A stretch of 34,846 nt of DNA from an uncultured Phycisphaerales bacterium (GTDB taxonomy: Bacteria; Planctomycetota; Phycisphaerae; WQYP01). The DNA lies in the NCBI GenBank assembly GCA_903868035.1, contig CAIPTQ010000278.1, positions 1-34,846 of the forward strand, read 5' to 3'. The notes under the pieces are model-generated. The model was not told the DNA's origin. It did no database searches and saw only the letters and a list, made by a program, of their open reading frames with translations. This document shows positions 23,736-31,377 of the stretch, piece by piece; the stretch's first letter is position 1, and each line of letters opens with the position of its first letter. The position numbers and the translations under genes are program-made.

Positions 23736-25127
23736 TCAGTCAAGTTGAGGAATAAGTTTCGGTTGTGCATTATCGGTGCGCGACCAGTGCAAGAAGATGA
23801 TAACGGGAATCAGCGAGAGCGGCATGGAAAACAACCAATAGAAGGGCGTGGAGGCCGCGTCCATGAAACCAATCGATAGCAACAGCACATAAAGTATCAG
23901 ATTCCCCTGGCTGGTGGGATCGCGATCCAGATAGCAGCGAATTCCCCGGAACATCGCGCCGGTGAAAAGCCCCGCCAGCAGCAACGCCACACCCCCGCCG
24001 GCATGATACCAATAACCGACATACGTAAAGGCGGGGCCCTTGAGAAACTCGGTGGTGGGTGTGTAGGCCCAACTTCGTGAAAGCTCGCGCGCGCGCATGA
24101 CGGGCGTTTGCGCCAAATACAGGGGGTACACCTTATTGGGCCAAATCGCGCGGGGGATGCCATGGGTGACGAGTTCCAGCAGCGTGAATCCGTAGTTAAA
24201 CGAAACCTGGCTGGGTACGACGTCAATGACCGCCGCCACGCAATTGTATTCCAGGTCGCCCAAGCTCTTGCCGGTATCCTCTCCGCGCATGCCGCCGAGC
24301 GAGTGCGGCAGAATGTTATTCTTTACCTCCTGAACGCTCAAATCATTCAAGTGAAACGACAATCCCGTGAATTGGCCGCGGTAGTGTGCCTGGAAGCTGG
24401 CTAGCAAAAAGAGAAAAACCGCCCCCACAAAAGCCAACACCAGCGGCGGACTTTTACGGCGCGGGAGGTAATAGATCGCGGCCATGGTCAGAAGGAAAAG
24501 GATTGTACGGCCGCGGCTGCCGAGGTAGACGAACCATAACCATTGCAGTGCCGAGAGCGACCATACCACCACACGATACGTTGTGGCGCAGGGTATTAGT
24601 TCGACACGCAGCAGCAGCAGAATCACTCCGATCGGCAGAAATGTCTCAAGTACAACACCATAACCTGTGGTGGCTTCGAGATTTGTGCCGCCGCGGCCCA
24701 CCGAGAGCCAGTTCCATATACCACCAGCGGACGCGAAGGTGTAGAGATAACCCAATATTCCCAGCGCGATCATGACACCACCGGCACCGGCGAGCAACTC
24801 GGGGCGCAAGCTGGCCGGCATGCTGGGAAGCTTGTTCCCAAGCTTCCGGCTGAAAGGCAATTGATATCCCACCATAAGCCAAATGATCGCCCAGATAATC
24901 CAGAGTTGCGTAAGAAGCATGCCTCCATCGCCATAGGCGGATCGAAGGGCGTCAAAGTAGGCAATGGGTTCAAAAATATAAATGACCGCAAAGACACCCA
25001 AACACGCGTTGAAGGGGTCTATTAGTTGCCAATGATTGTGGCGTTTTTCGATGTAGAGATGTACGCCGATCAAGACCATGGTGATGAAAATAAGAAAATC
25101 GAAGAGAAATGAAGGCGTGAAAAACAT
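23736..25127 (-). CDS. O-antigen polymerase-like (Wzy-like) membrane protein
   Basis: A 463-residue polytopic protein with about twelve helices. Wzy-like traits: the cytoplasmic/periplasmic loops contain GSRGRTILFLLTM (an RGR motif common in oligosaccharide repeat-unit polymerases) and a large periplasmic loop (about 265-375) holding HGIPRAIWPNKVYP and PTTEFLKGPAFTYVGYWYHAGG, typical of this group. It would join repeat units of a surface polysaccharide. The start MFFTPSFLFDFLIF has a modest GGA upstream. A candidate promoter lies at 25179-25207. Base composition is somewhat AT-richer than housekeeping neighbours, as is common for polysaccharide loci. Confidence 0.78.
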   Translation of the reverse strand: MFFTPSFLFDFLIFITMVLIGVHLYIEKRHNHWQLIDPFNACLGVFAVIYIFEPIAYFDALRSAYGDGGMLLTQLWIIWAIIWLMVGYQLPFSRKLGNKLPSMPASLRPELLAGAGGVMIALGILGYLYTFASAGGIWNWLSVGRGGTNLEATTGYGVVLETFLPIGVILLLLRVELIPCATTYRVVVWSLSALQWLWFVYLGSRGRTILFLLTMAAIYYLPRRKSPPLVLAFVGAVFLFLLASFQAHYRGQFTGLSFHLNDLSVQEVKNNILPHSLGGMRGEDTGKSLGDLEYNCVAAVIDVVPSQVSFNYGFTLLELVTHGIPRAIWPNKVYPLYLAQTPVMRARELSRSWAYTPTTEFLKGPAFTYVGYWYHAGGGVALLLAGLFTGAMFRGIRCYLDRDPTSQGNLILYVLLLSIGFMDAASTPFYWLFSMPLSLIPVIIFLHWSRTDNAQPKLIPQLD

Positions 25128-25178
25128 AATAAAATTTCCAAACGGGTCACATCACCGTGAGCAACGCCCACTAGAACC

Positions 25179-25207
25179 TATAAATCGTTAAAATTGGAGC
25201 TATCCAA
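25179..25207 (-). promoter_or_regulatory. Candidate promoter of the Wzy-like / GT87 genes
   Basis: TTGGAT (25207-25202), a 17-base spacer and TTTATA (25184-25179) on the minus strand, in a 190-base AT-rich gap. Transcription would start near 25172, about 45 bases upstream of the Wzy-like ATG. Confidence 0.4.
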
Positions 25208-25316
25208 TGGTTTTTTTAAAAAAAGCAGCAATTATCACAAATACGGAATGACTGATGGATTGATCTGTTACAGAAACATCTTATAAATAGCAGAATATCG
25301 GACGCTCCGACGCAGA

Positions 25317-26504
25317 TCAAGGATTGGCCATCCAAGGGAAAGGCGGCGGTTCGCTGGTGCGAACACGCGGGCCTAACAGTGCTTCAAAACGCTCGATGAC
25401 GCGCGGTTCCCAATGCTCGAAGGCAAAGTGTTCTTCAAATGTGCGCCGGATGCCGGCCCGAGTCACAGCCCCACTGCGGATCTCCTCGCGCAACGCCAGC
25501 AAGGACTTGGCGATGTGCTCGGGGTTGCCGGTGGTCGTGACGCCCAGGCGGTAGCGCAGGACCAGACTTTCCAAGCCCGTGTGGTTGGACGCCAGCACCG
25601 GCGTGCCACAACTCAGGTACTCCGTCAGTCGTCCCGGGGATGTAAAAAAGTTGCCGTAATCGTTGTTGGCATACATCAGGATGCCTGCATCGGCGTTGAC
25701 CGTGTACGAAAGCATGTCGTTGAAGGCAAGCGATGGGAGTTTTACGACGCGCCGCTCCAACTGGAGTTTGGCCACCAGTTCGTCCAAACCCGCGACCGGC
25801 GCCGTGCCGCAGGTCAGTGCGAACCGGAATGTGTCCGGCAGCAGCGCCAACGCCTGAATCAGTTGCGGGACCAGGCGCAGCGTGCTGTATCCCCCGTGTA
25901 ACAGCAGCACAAAGGCCTCCTGGCCCGGGGGTCCGGCGAGCTGCGCGCGTTTTTCGGCACAGGCCGGGGGAATCGGCCACTGTCGGCTTAGATTCGGGGG
26001 AATCGCCAGGATGGGGCAACGCAGGTGGTAGCGGTCGCGGCTCCAATAGGCGCGGTGATATTCGGTGGAGAGATAAAGAACCGAGGCCCGCGAGGTGACT
26101 CCTTCAAGGCGGGCGCGGCCAGGATAATGTATGGGGCAATACGAATCCGAGCTGTGATAGACGAACTTATACCTGCGGAACGGCAGACGCCACAAAAACG
26201 ACATCCTGCTGGCGGCGGCCTGGCTGTGGAGGTAAACAACGTCATAATTGGAGCAGCGCAGGGACACCAGCGCCTTGCGCACGAGCCACTCGTAGCGCGG
26301 ACGCGAGACCGTGCCGACCAGCGGCAGGTCGATCATGACGGCCGGGTAGGGCATGGTAATCATGCGGACTCCGGCGGAGGCCCGCGGGCCAATGACCGTG
26401 ATATCCCAACCGGCGCGTGCGAGACAGGGCAGCGCATAGTCGTAGTGGGGGGTCTGGGACAGGTCGTTGAGGGTCAGATATGCGAGTCGACGACGGGCGG
26501 ACAT
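25317..26504 (-). CDS. Glycosyltransferase, GT4-like (GT-B fold)
   Basis: A 395-residue cytoplasmic glycosyltransferase. The N-terminal half has DYALPCLARAGWDITVIGPRA (acceptor domain, with the G-W-D-ITVIGP strand) and YDVVYLHSQAAA. The C-terminal nucleotide-sugar half has LLLHGGYSTLRLVPQLIQAL, VVKLPSLAFNDMLSYTVNADAGILMY and GRLTEYLSCGTPVLASNHTGL, where E and the following loop match the E-x7-E-type donor motif in degenerate form. Start at the ATG at 26504 with G-rich Shine-Dalgarno bases upstream; a GTG one codon earlier is also possible. It probably builds the repeat unit used by the Wzy-like protein. Confidence 0.85.
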   Translation of the reverse strand: MSARRRLAYLTLNDLSQTPHYDYALPCLARAGWDITVIGPRASAGVRMITMPYPAVMIDLPLVGTVSRPRYEWLVRKALVSLRCSNYDVVYLHSQAAASRMSFLWRLPFRRYKFVYHSSDSYCPIHYPGRARLEGVTSRASVLYLSTEYHRAYWSRDRYHLRCPILAIPPNLSRQWPIPPACAEKRAQLAGPPGQEAFVLLLHGGYSTLRLVPQLIQALALLPDTFRFALTCGTAPVAGLDELVAKLQLERRVVKLPSLAFNDMLSYTVNADAGILMYANNDYGNFFTSPGRLTEYLSCGTPVLASNHTGLESLVLRYRLGVTTTGNPEHIAKSLLALREEIRSGAVTRAGIRRTFEEHFAFEHWEPRVIERFEALLGPRVRTSEPPPFPWMANP

Positions 26505-26687
26505 CACCTTCCCCCATGTGAGAGAAAGACAATCATCAAAGCGCGGCCATTTTACATGGCCACATTGTCAATGCAACAAGTTTCGGGCAGAATATCAGCA
26601 TGCGCGAAAATCGGCGAAGGCAACTGGCCGTATACTCACTCGAGGCGCATACGCCGGCCATCCCGGGAATAAAAAAGGAGCCTTTGT

Positions 26688-27548
26688 ATGTCAGCTTTTT
26701 TGGATCGATGGATCAACCGCTTCTACCGCAAGGTGCCAGTGGTCATGGAGTTGGCTCAGTTGCCCAGGGGTATCCGGGCCGTGCAAGAATCCTACCTCCT
26801 GTCACTATTGAACCAGCCGCGCTATCAGGATCCGCGCCATCTGGCACACTTTGAACATCAGGTCTATTCGCAAAACGGCGAAGATGGAATCCTCGCGGAA
26901 ATCTTCCGGCGCATCGGCACGACCGATCGAAAATTTCTGGAAATCGGCGTGGGCAATGGACTGATCAACAATACCGCTTTTCTGCTGGCCCAGGGGTGGA
27001 GCGGCTGGTGGGTGGATGGCGATGCCTATGCGCTGCAACGGCTGCGCACGACGTTTCGTCCGCAATTGGAAAGCACCCGGTTGCGCTTGCGGGAGATGTA
27101 TATCACCGCCGAAAATATTCGCGGTGCGCTGGAACAGGAGGGCGTCACGCCCGGCCTGGACCTCTTTTCCCTCGACATTGACCGGAACACCTATTGGATT
27201 TGGGAGGCCCTGCCGCAATTGCAGGCGCGCGTCGTGGTGGTTGAATACAATGCCTCCATCCCGGCGTCGATGGACTGGAAAGTGGATTACAACGGTAGCC
27301 AAACTTGGGATGGCAGCTTCTGTCTGGGCGCGAGTTTGAAGGCTTACGAACGACTGGGCAACCGGCTGGGATACAACCTTGTGGGCTGCGATCTGACGGG
27401 TACAAATGCCTTTTTGGTCAGGAAAGACCTATGCGGGGATCTCTTCGTCGGCCCATTTGACGCCGAAACACATTATGAGCCGCCACGGTTCTGGCTGGAG
27501 CGCACCCAGGGCCATCCCCGCAGCAGCGCGATGTTCGGCAAGGAGTGA
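26688..27548 (+). CDS. FkbM-like SAM-dependent methyltransferase
   Basis: A 286-residue protein. Seen: EHQVYSQNGEDGILAEIFRRIG before the fold, the SAM-binding motif I FLEIGVGNGLINNTAFLLAQGW, the acidic end of strand 2 GWWVDGD, and a later LDLFSLDIDRNTYWIWEAL, matching the D-l-lsiDidG pattern of FkbM-like enzymes. The C-terminus has VGCDLTGTNAFLVRKDL. Family members methylate sugars or secondary metabolites; here polysaccharide methylation is inferred from the neighbours. The ribosome binding site AAGGAG, 7 bases upstream, is strong. TTGTCA (26565-26570) with CAGAAT 17 bases on is a weak promoter candidate. It is the only plus-strand gene in this cluster. Confidence 0.78.
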   Translation: MSAFLDRWINRFYRKVPVVMELAQLPRGIRAVQESYLLSLLNQPRYQDPRHLAHFEHQVYSQNGEDGILAEIFRRIGTTDRKFLEIGVGNGLINNTAFLLAQGWSGWWVDGDAYALQRLRTTFRPQLESTRLRLREMYITAENIRGALEQEGVTPGLDLFSLDIDRNTYWIWEALPQLQARVVVVEYNASIPASMDWKVDYNGSQTWDGSFCLGASLKAYERLGNRLGYNLVGCDLTGTNAFLVRKDLCGDLFVGPFDAETHYEPPRFWLERTQGHPRSSAMFGKE

Positions 27549-27595
27549 GTTGACGACGGATCACGATGTGAATCACGAGCCGGGAAGCGGACCGT

Positions 27596-28849
27596 TCACG
27601 GGTTCGGATCAAGTGCGGCCAGCAACCTCCGGGCGTAGGCATCCAGAGAAAACGAACGGGCATATTCCGCCGCGGCGCAGCCGGCGGCAAGCCGTGCGGC
27701 GCGGTCGTCCGCGAAATGTTGAATCGCCCCGGCTGCGGCACCCACCTGGTCATAGGGAATAATCCGGCCATCGACGCCGTCGCGCACTATGCTGCCCGCG
27801 TTGGGAGAGGCGATGACGGGCAGGCCGGACATCATGGCCTCCATGACCGAACCGGCCGAACCTTCGCAGGTGGAGGGAAAGAAATACAGGTCAAAATCCG
27901 CGAGCAGGGCGGGAATCCGCGACCGGGGAACCGGACCGGCCAGCTCGACGTGGGCGCGCAGTCGGTCCGCCGCCGCCGCGCTGACGGCCACCGGCCCCAC
28001 CATGACAAACCGCACCTTGGCGGGATCGAAGCGGCGGGCGACTTCCAAAAACCAGGGCGCTCCCTTGCGCAGGCTTACGGCGCCCACGAAACCGACGCGT
28101 AGCGGGAATGGCGGTCGTGTGGCGCGCTCGACCAGGGGGAAATGGGCGTCGTCCACGGGATAGGGATTGACCAGAATGCGGTCCGGAGCAAGGCCCACGG
28201 ATATCAGTCCGTCGCGCACGTAATTCGAGGCGCAGGTGATCAGGTCGAGCGTGGGCCAGGTCATTTCCTCGAAAGCCTGGTCCAGAGCGCCATCGACACC
28301 ATGCGTTGCTGATGCGTCCCCGCTGCCCTGGACCCAATCCGGATAGAGCGCGCGCTGGGCGGCATCCTGGGCGCGCTCGACGGCGGCGGGGGCGATTATC
28401 TGGTCACCGATCGTGCGCAGACCGCGCTGGCGCGCCGCCAGACAAAGCTCGGGATGGATGTTGCGGATGAAGCCGCAGATTGCGTTGGCGCGGCCAAAAC
28501 CGCGCCGCAGTATCCAGCGGACCTTCTGGGCGGCCTCCCAGTGGAAGAACGCGCTGGCCGAGGCGAAGCGCTTGCGGTTCCGCATAAGGCGCAAGACCAG
28601 GGGCAGGTTGGAGATCACCGGTACGTCGGCGAGTTGGGGTTCGTAGCGGTCAAGCATGCGCTGGCCCGTGGCCGGTGAGACCCTTTTCATGCCATGGGCC
28701 AGGAGTCTGGCCAGCGAATACGGGCGGGCGTAGAAATCGCAAAATACACGGTCCAGCGCTCCGCAACGATGCAGCGCGACGGGCACGGCATAATGCAGGC
28801 GGGAACCATCCTGCAGCATGGCGATGCGCACTGAATAAGTTTGGTTCAT
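27596..28849 (-). CDS. Glycosyltransferase family 4
   Basis: A 417-residue GT-B glycosyltransferase. The nucleotide-sugar-binding half is clear: PLRVGFVGAVSLRKGAPWFL, VRFVMVGPVAV, then FFPSTCEGSAGSVMEAMMSG and LPVIASPNAGSIVRDGVDGR, which carry the family E-G...E-A motif. The N-terminal half (IAMLQDGSRLHYAVPVALHRCG, CFDFYARPYS-like) is the acceptor domain. The frame is open to 28999, but MNQTYSVRIAMLQDG at 28849 fits the family start, with a weak ribosome binding site. It is 94 bases downstream of glyS on the same strand and convergent with the methyltransferase gene. Confidence 0.87.
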   Translation of the reverse strand: MNQTYSVRIAMLQDGSRLHYAVPVALHRCGALDRVFCDFYARPYSLARLLAHGMKRVSPATGQRMLDRYEPQLADVPVISNLPLVLRLMRNRKRFASASAFFHWEAAQKVRWILRRGFGRANAICGFIRNIHPELCLAARQRGLRTIGDQIIAPAAVERAQDAAQRALYPDWVQGSGDASATHGVDGALDQAFEEMTWPTLDLITCASNYVRDGLISVGLAPDRILVNPYPVDDAHFPLVERATRPPFPLRVGFVGAVSLRKGAPWFLEVARRFDPAKVRFVMVGPVAVSAAAADRLRAHVELAGPVPRSRIPALLADFDLYFFPSTCEGSAGSVMEAMMSGLPVIASPNAGSIVRDGVDGRIIPYDQVGAAAGAIQHFADDRAARLAAGCAAAEYARSFSLDAYARRLLAALDPNP

Positions 28850-28943
28850 GACGGTATCGTCCCGCGAAAGAAGTCCACATGCCGCCGCCGCCAGCCGCCT
28901 GTGACCCATGAACCCGCCGTCGCCAGTGCGAATACGATTCGGC

Positions 28944-30743
28944 TCACAGCGAATTGCCGCCGATTTTATCGGCCAAATACGCCCGCACCTGTGACACATT
29001 CACGCGTTCCTGTTGCAGGGTGTCGCGGTGCCGCACCGTCACTGTCTGGTCCGTCAGCGTCTGCGTATCGACGGTGAAGCAGAACGGGGTGCCGGCCTCG
29101 TCCATGCGGGCGTAGCGCTTGCCGATGTTCTGTTTTACGTCCAACTGGACGTTCCAGGTTTTGCGAAGATCCTCATAAAGTTTGCCGGCGATCTCGGGCA
29201 TGCCGTCCTTGTCGACGAGGGGGAAGAGGGCGGCCTTGATGGGGGCCATGCGCGGGTGGAACTTCATCACCACGCCGGAGGGCCGGCCGGGGTCGTCGGT
29301 GTAGGCTTCGCAGAGCAGGGCCAGGGTGCCCCGATCGGCACCGGCGGAGGGCTCGATGACGTGCGGGAAGTATTTGCAGAGCTTGTTGATTTCCTCCTTG
29401 GGCATGCCGCTGGCCTGTAGTTTCACCTGCAATTCCTGGTCGAAATATTTCAGGTTGTCGCCCAGGCCCGAATGCTGGGCGTGGGCTTTTAGGTCGAAGT
29501 CGGCACGGTGGGCGACGCCTTCGAGTTCGCCGTAACCCGGGTCGGTGAAGGGGAATTTGTATTCGATGTCCGACGTGCCGGCACCTTCCTTGGCGTAATG
29601 GGCCAGCTCGTCCTTGTCGTGCTCGCGGAGTTGGAGGTTGCTGCCAGCCAGGCCGATCGACTGCCACCACTTGAAGCGGCTGTCGCGCCAGAACTTGTAC
29701 CAGTCGAGCGGCGTAAGGTCGCCGGGCTGGCAGGAGGCCGGCGGACGGATGAAGAATTCGATCTCCATCTGCTCAAACTCGCGTGAGCGGAACGTGTAAT
29801 TCCGCGGCGTGACTTCGTTGCGGAAGGCCTTGCCCTGCTGGGCGATGCCGAAGGGGATGCGGACGCGGGAGGTGTCCACGACGTTGCGGAAGTTGCAGAA
29901 GATGCCCTGGGCGGTTTCGGGGCGGAGGTAGACTTTGGAGGATTCGTCCTGCACGGCGCCGGCGTGGCTTTCAAACATGAGGTTGAATTGGCGGGGTTCG
30001 GTGAGCGTGCCGCGCTTTCCTGTAAATGGGGAAGGCACCTTCGCGAGCATCTGAGAAAGCAAAGCGGGCGATGCGACGTCAACCACCATTCCATCGCGCG
30101 TGCCGTCGCGATAGGTGAATAACAGGGCTAGATGGCGGGACAGAATTTTCTGTAGTTCAGGAAATTCTTGAATGGAAATGATCTTCTTCGAACCTTCTGC
30201 GGCGATTATAGATTTGTGGTCAGCAACGGCGAGACCAATAGCCTCCTCCTTACTACCGGCAACTATCGTTGCCGACGGAATTGGCTCAATGAGCAATTCG
30301 TCCCTACTATATGCATCCATGGTTTCCGTTTGTTGCATCAGCCTCAGAAGCTCTTTTATGGGAAAAAAGCAGACCAGATGGTCGGCTCGGAATCGCTGTT
30401 TTGTTTCGCGGTCATCCATCATCATGTCAGAGAACCCGCCGACATGGCCACTAGCGACCCAGACTTTGGGGTGCATAATGATGGTGCAGTCAATGCCGAC
30501 CATCTCGATGGGGTGGCCGTCGGGGCCGTTGGCGGAGCAGCGGATGATGTCTTCATACCAGGCGTTTTTGAGGTTGCGTTTGAGCTCCGTGCCCAGCGGC
30601 CCGTAATCCCAAAAGCCGTTGATGCCGCCGTAGATCTCCGAATCCTGGAAGATGAAGCCGCGGCGTTTGCACAGGGCGACGATTTTTTCCATTTTTGACT
30701 GCGCGGGTGCGGCTTTGGCTGGTTTGGGGGGTTGTTCGGACAT
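28944..30743 (-). CDS. glyS: Glycyl-tRNA synthetase (single-chain, class II)
   Basis: A 599-residue alpha2-type enzyme (archaeal/eukaryotic style, also in many bacteria). Seen: KMEKIVALCKRRGFIFQDSE then IYGGINGFWDYGPLG at the N-terminus; motif 2, FGIAQQGKAFRNEVTPRNYTFR then SREFEQMEIEFF; YLRPETAQGIFCNF; motif 3 TLALLCEAY region; and the anticodon-binding domain at the C-terminus (about 490-599). Start at the ATG at 30743 with GGAG. Odd: where most homologues have a CxxC...CPxCG zinc-type segment before LTEPRQFNLMF, this protein has about 120 residues without that Cys pattern (125-245, DNA 30009-30371), in a stretch of lower GC. A candidate promoter lies at 30816-30844 and the 22-nt hairpin element is in the leader. 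Confidence 0.95.
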   Translation of the reverse strand: MSEQPPKPAKAAPAQSKMEKIVALCKRRGFIFQDSEIYGGINGFWDYGPLGTELKRNLKNAWYEDIIRCSANGPDGHPIEMVGIDCTIIMHPKVWVASGHVGGFSDMMMDDRETKQRFRADHLVCFFPIKELLRLMQQTETMDAYSRDELLIEPIPSATIVAGSKEEAIGLAVADHKSIIAAEGSKKIISIQEFPELQKILSRHLALLFTYRDGTRDGMVVDVASPALLSQMLAKVPSPFTGKRGTLTEPRQFNLMFESHAGAVQDESSKVYLRPETAQGIFCNFRNVVDTSRVRIPFGIAQQGKAFRNEVTPRNYTFRSREFEQMEIEFFIRPPASCQPGDLTPLDWYKFWRDSRFKWWQSIGLAGSNLQLREHDKDELAHYAKEGAGTSDIEYKFPFTDPGYGELEGVAHRADFDLKAHAQHSGLGDNLKYFDQELQVKLQASGMPKEEINKLCKYFPHVIEPSAGADRGTLALLCEAYTDDPGRPSGVVMKFHPRMAPIKAALFPLVDKDGMPEIAGKLYEDLRKTWNVQLDVKQNIGKRYARMDEAGTPFCFTVDTQTLTDQTVTVRHRDTLQQERVNVSQVRAYLADKIGGNSL

Positions 30744-30773
30744 GAGGAACTCCACAAGTTGGCACGCGGGGCC

Positions 30774-30795
30774 GGGCGTTACCACGCCGGGCCAG
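30774..30795 (-). repeat. 22-nt hairpin element, copy 3 (glyS leader)
   Basis: Minus strand reads CTGGCCCGGCGTGGTAACGC followed by CC, 20 of 22 identical to the copies at 9194-9215 and 17120-17141 and in the same sense relative to the gene. Flanking GG extends the stem. It lies between the candidate promoter and glyS. Confidence 0.6.
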
Positions 30796-30815
30796 GCACG
30801 CGGGCAGGAGCGGGA

Positions 30816-30844
30816 ATCATAGTGGATGGCACGGCACGCGTCGA
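30816..30844 (-). promoter_or_regulatory. Candidate glyS promoter
   Basis: TCGACG (30844-30839), 17 bases, TATGAT (30821-30816) on the minus strand. The -10 box is good and the -35 box partial. A start near 30809 gives a leader of about 65 bases that includes hairpin copy 3. Confidence 0.4.
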
Positions 30845-30888
30845 TATTCGCCGAATGATGCAACATCCGAAAGCATGAAAACCGGGGC

Positions 30889-30982
30889 GTACAGGGGGGT
30901 ACAGGGGGGGTACAGGGGGGGTATCGGGGGGGGTATCGGGGGGGGTATCGGGGGGCGTACCGGGGGGGCATCGGGGGGGGGG
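30889..30982. repeat. G-rich tandem repeat upstream of glyS
   Basis: About eight units of 10-12 bases of the form GTACAGGGGG(G) or GTATCGGGGGG(G) run across the gap between glyS and the ABM gene. Each unit ends in five to ten G, so the plus strand can form G-quadruplexes. It is in the divergent promoter region. Unit number could vary by slippage. Confidence 0.85.
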
Positions 30983-31064
30983 CGAATCGCGGCTCATCGC
31001 CCCGTCGGATCATGCCGATGATAGAATAATTGTCGCATCACCTTCGCGGACGCTGCGGATACAG

Positions 31065-31370
31065 ATGACCGAAAAAAAACAACTCATCGTGACCATCGGC
31101 TTTCGGGCCAAGCCGGGGAAGGCCGCGGAACTGGAGCGGGAGCTGCGCAACCGCGTGCCGATCTCGCGGACCCAGGCGGGCATTCTGGACTACCGGCTAT
31201 ACCGCTCGACAAAGAACCAGGACGTGTTCTTCCTCTTTTCGCGGTATCTGTCGGAAAAGTCGTTCGACATCCACCTGTATCAGCCGTACACGCTGACGAT
31301 GCTGGCCGAGTTCGAGGACCTGCTGGCCGACCCGCCGCGTGTGGACACGTATGAGACGGTGCTGGGGTAA
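31065..31370 (+). CDS. ABM-domain (antibiotic biosynthesis monooxygenase-like) protein
   Basis: A 101-residue ferredoxin-like ABM protein: QLIVTIGFRAKPGKAAELERE, then LRNRVPISRTQAGILDYRLYRS with the typical strand-helix-strand order, FLFSRYLSEKSFDIHLYQPY (the E-x-aldeH-like segment where W is often found), and a final helix with the C-terminal strand. Members include small cofactor-free monooxygenases and heme-degrading enzymes, but most genomic ones have no known substrate. The ribosome binding site is poor. The gene is convergent with leuA (8 bases between stops) and divergent from glyS across the G-rich repeat. Confidence 0.75.
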   Translation: MTEKKQLIVTIGFRAKPGKAAELERELRNRVPISRTQAGILDYRLYRSTKNQDVFFLFSRYLSEKSFDIHLYQPYTLTMLAEFEDLLADPPRVDTYETVLG

Positions 31371-31377
31371 CGTCAAA

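Noticed and set aside
30744..31013. N-terminal extension of glyS reading through the G-rich repeat (PPRYPPRYPP)
   Set aside because: The repeat is non-coding; the ATG at 30743 has a ribosome binding site and matches GlyRS starts.
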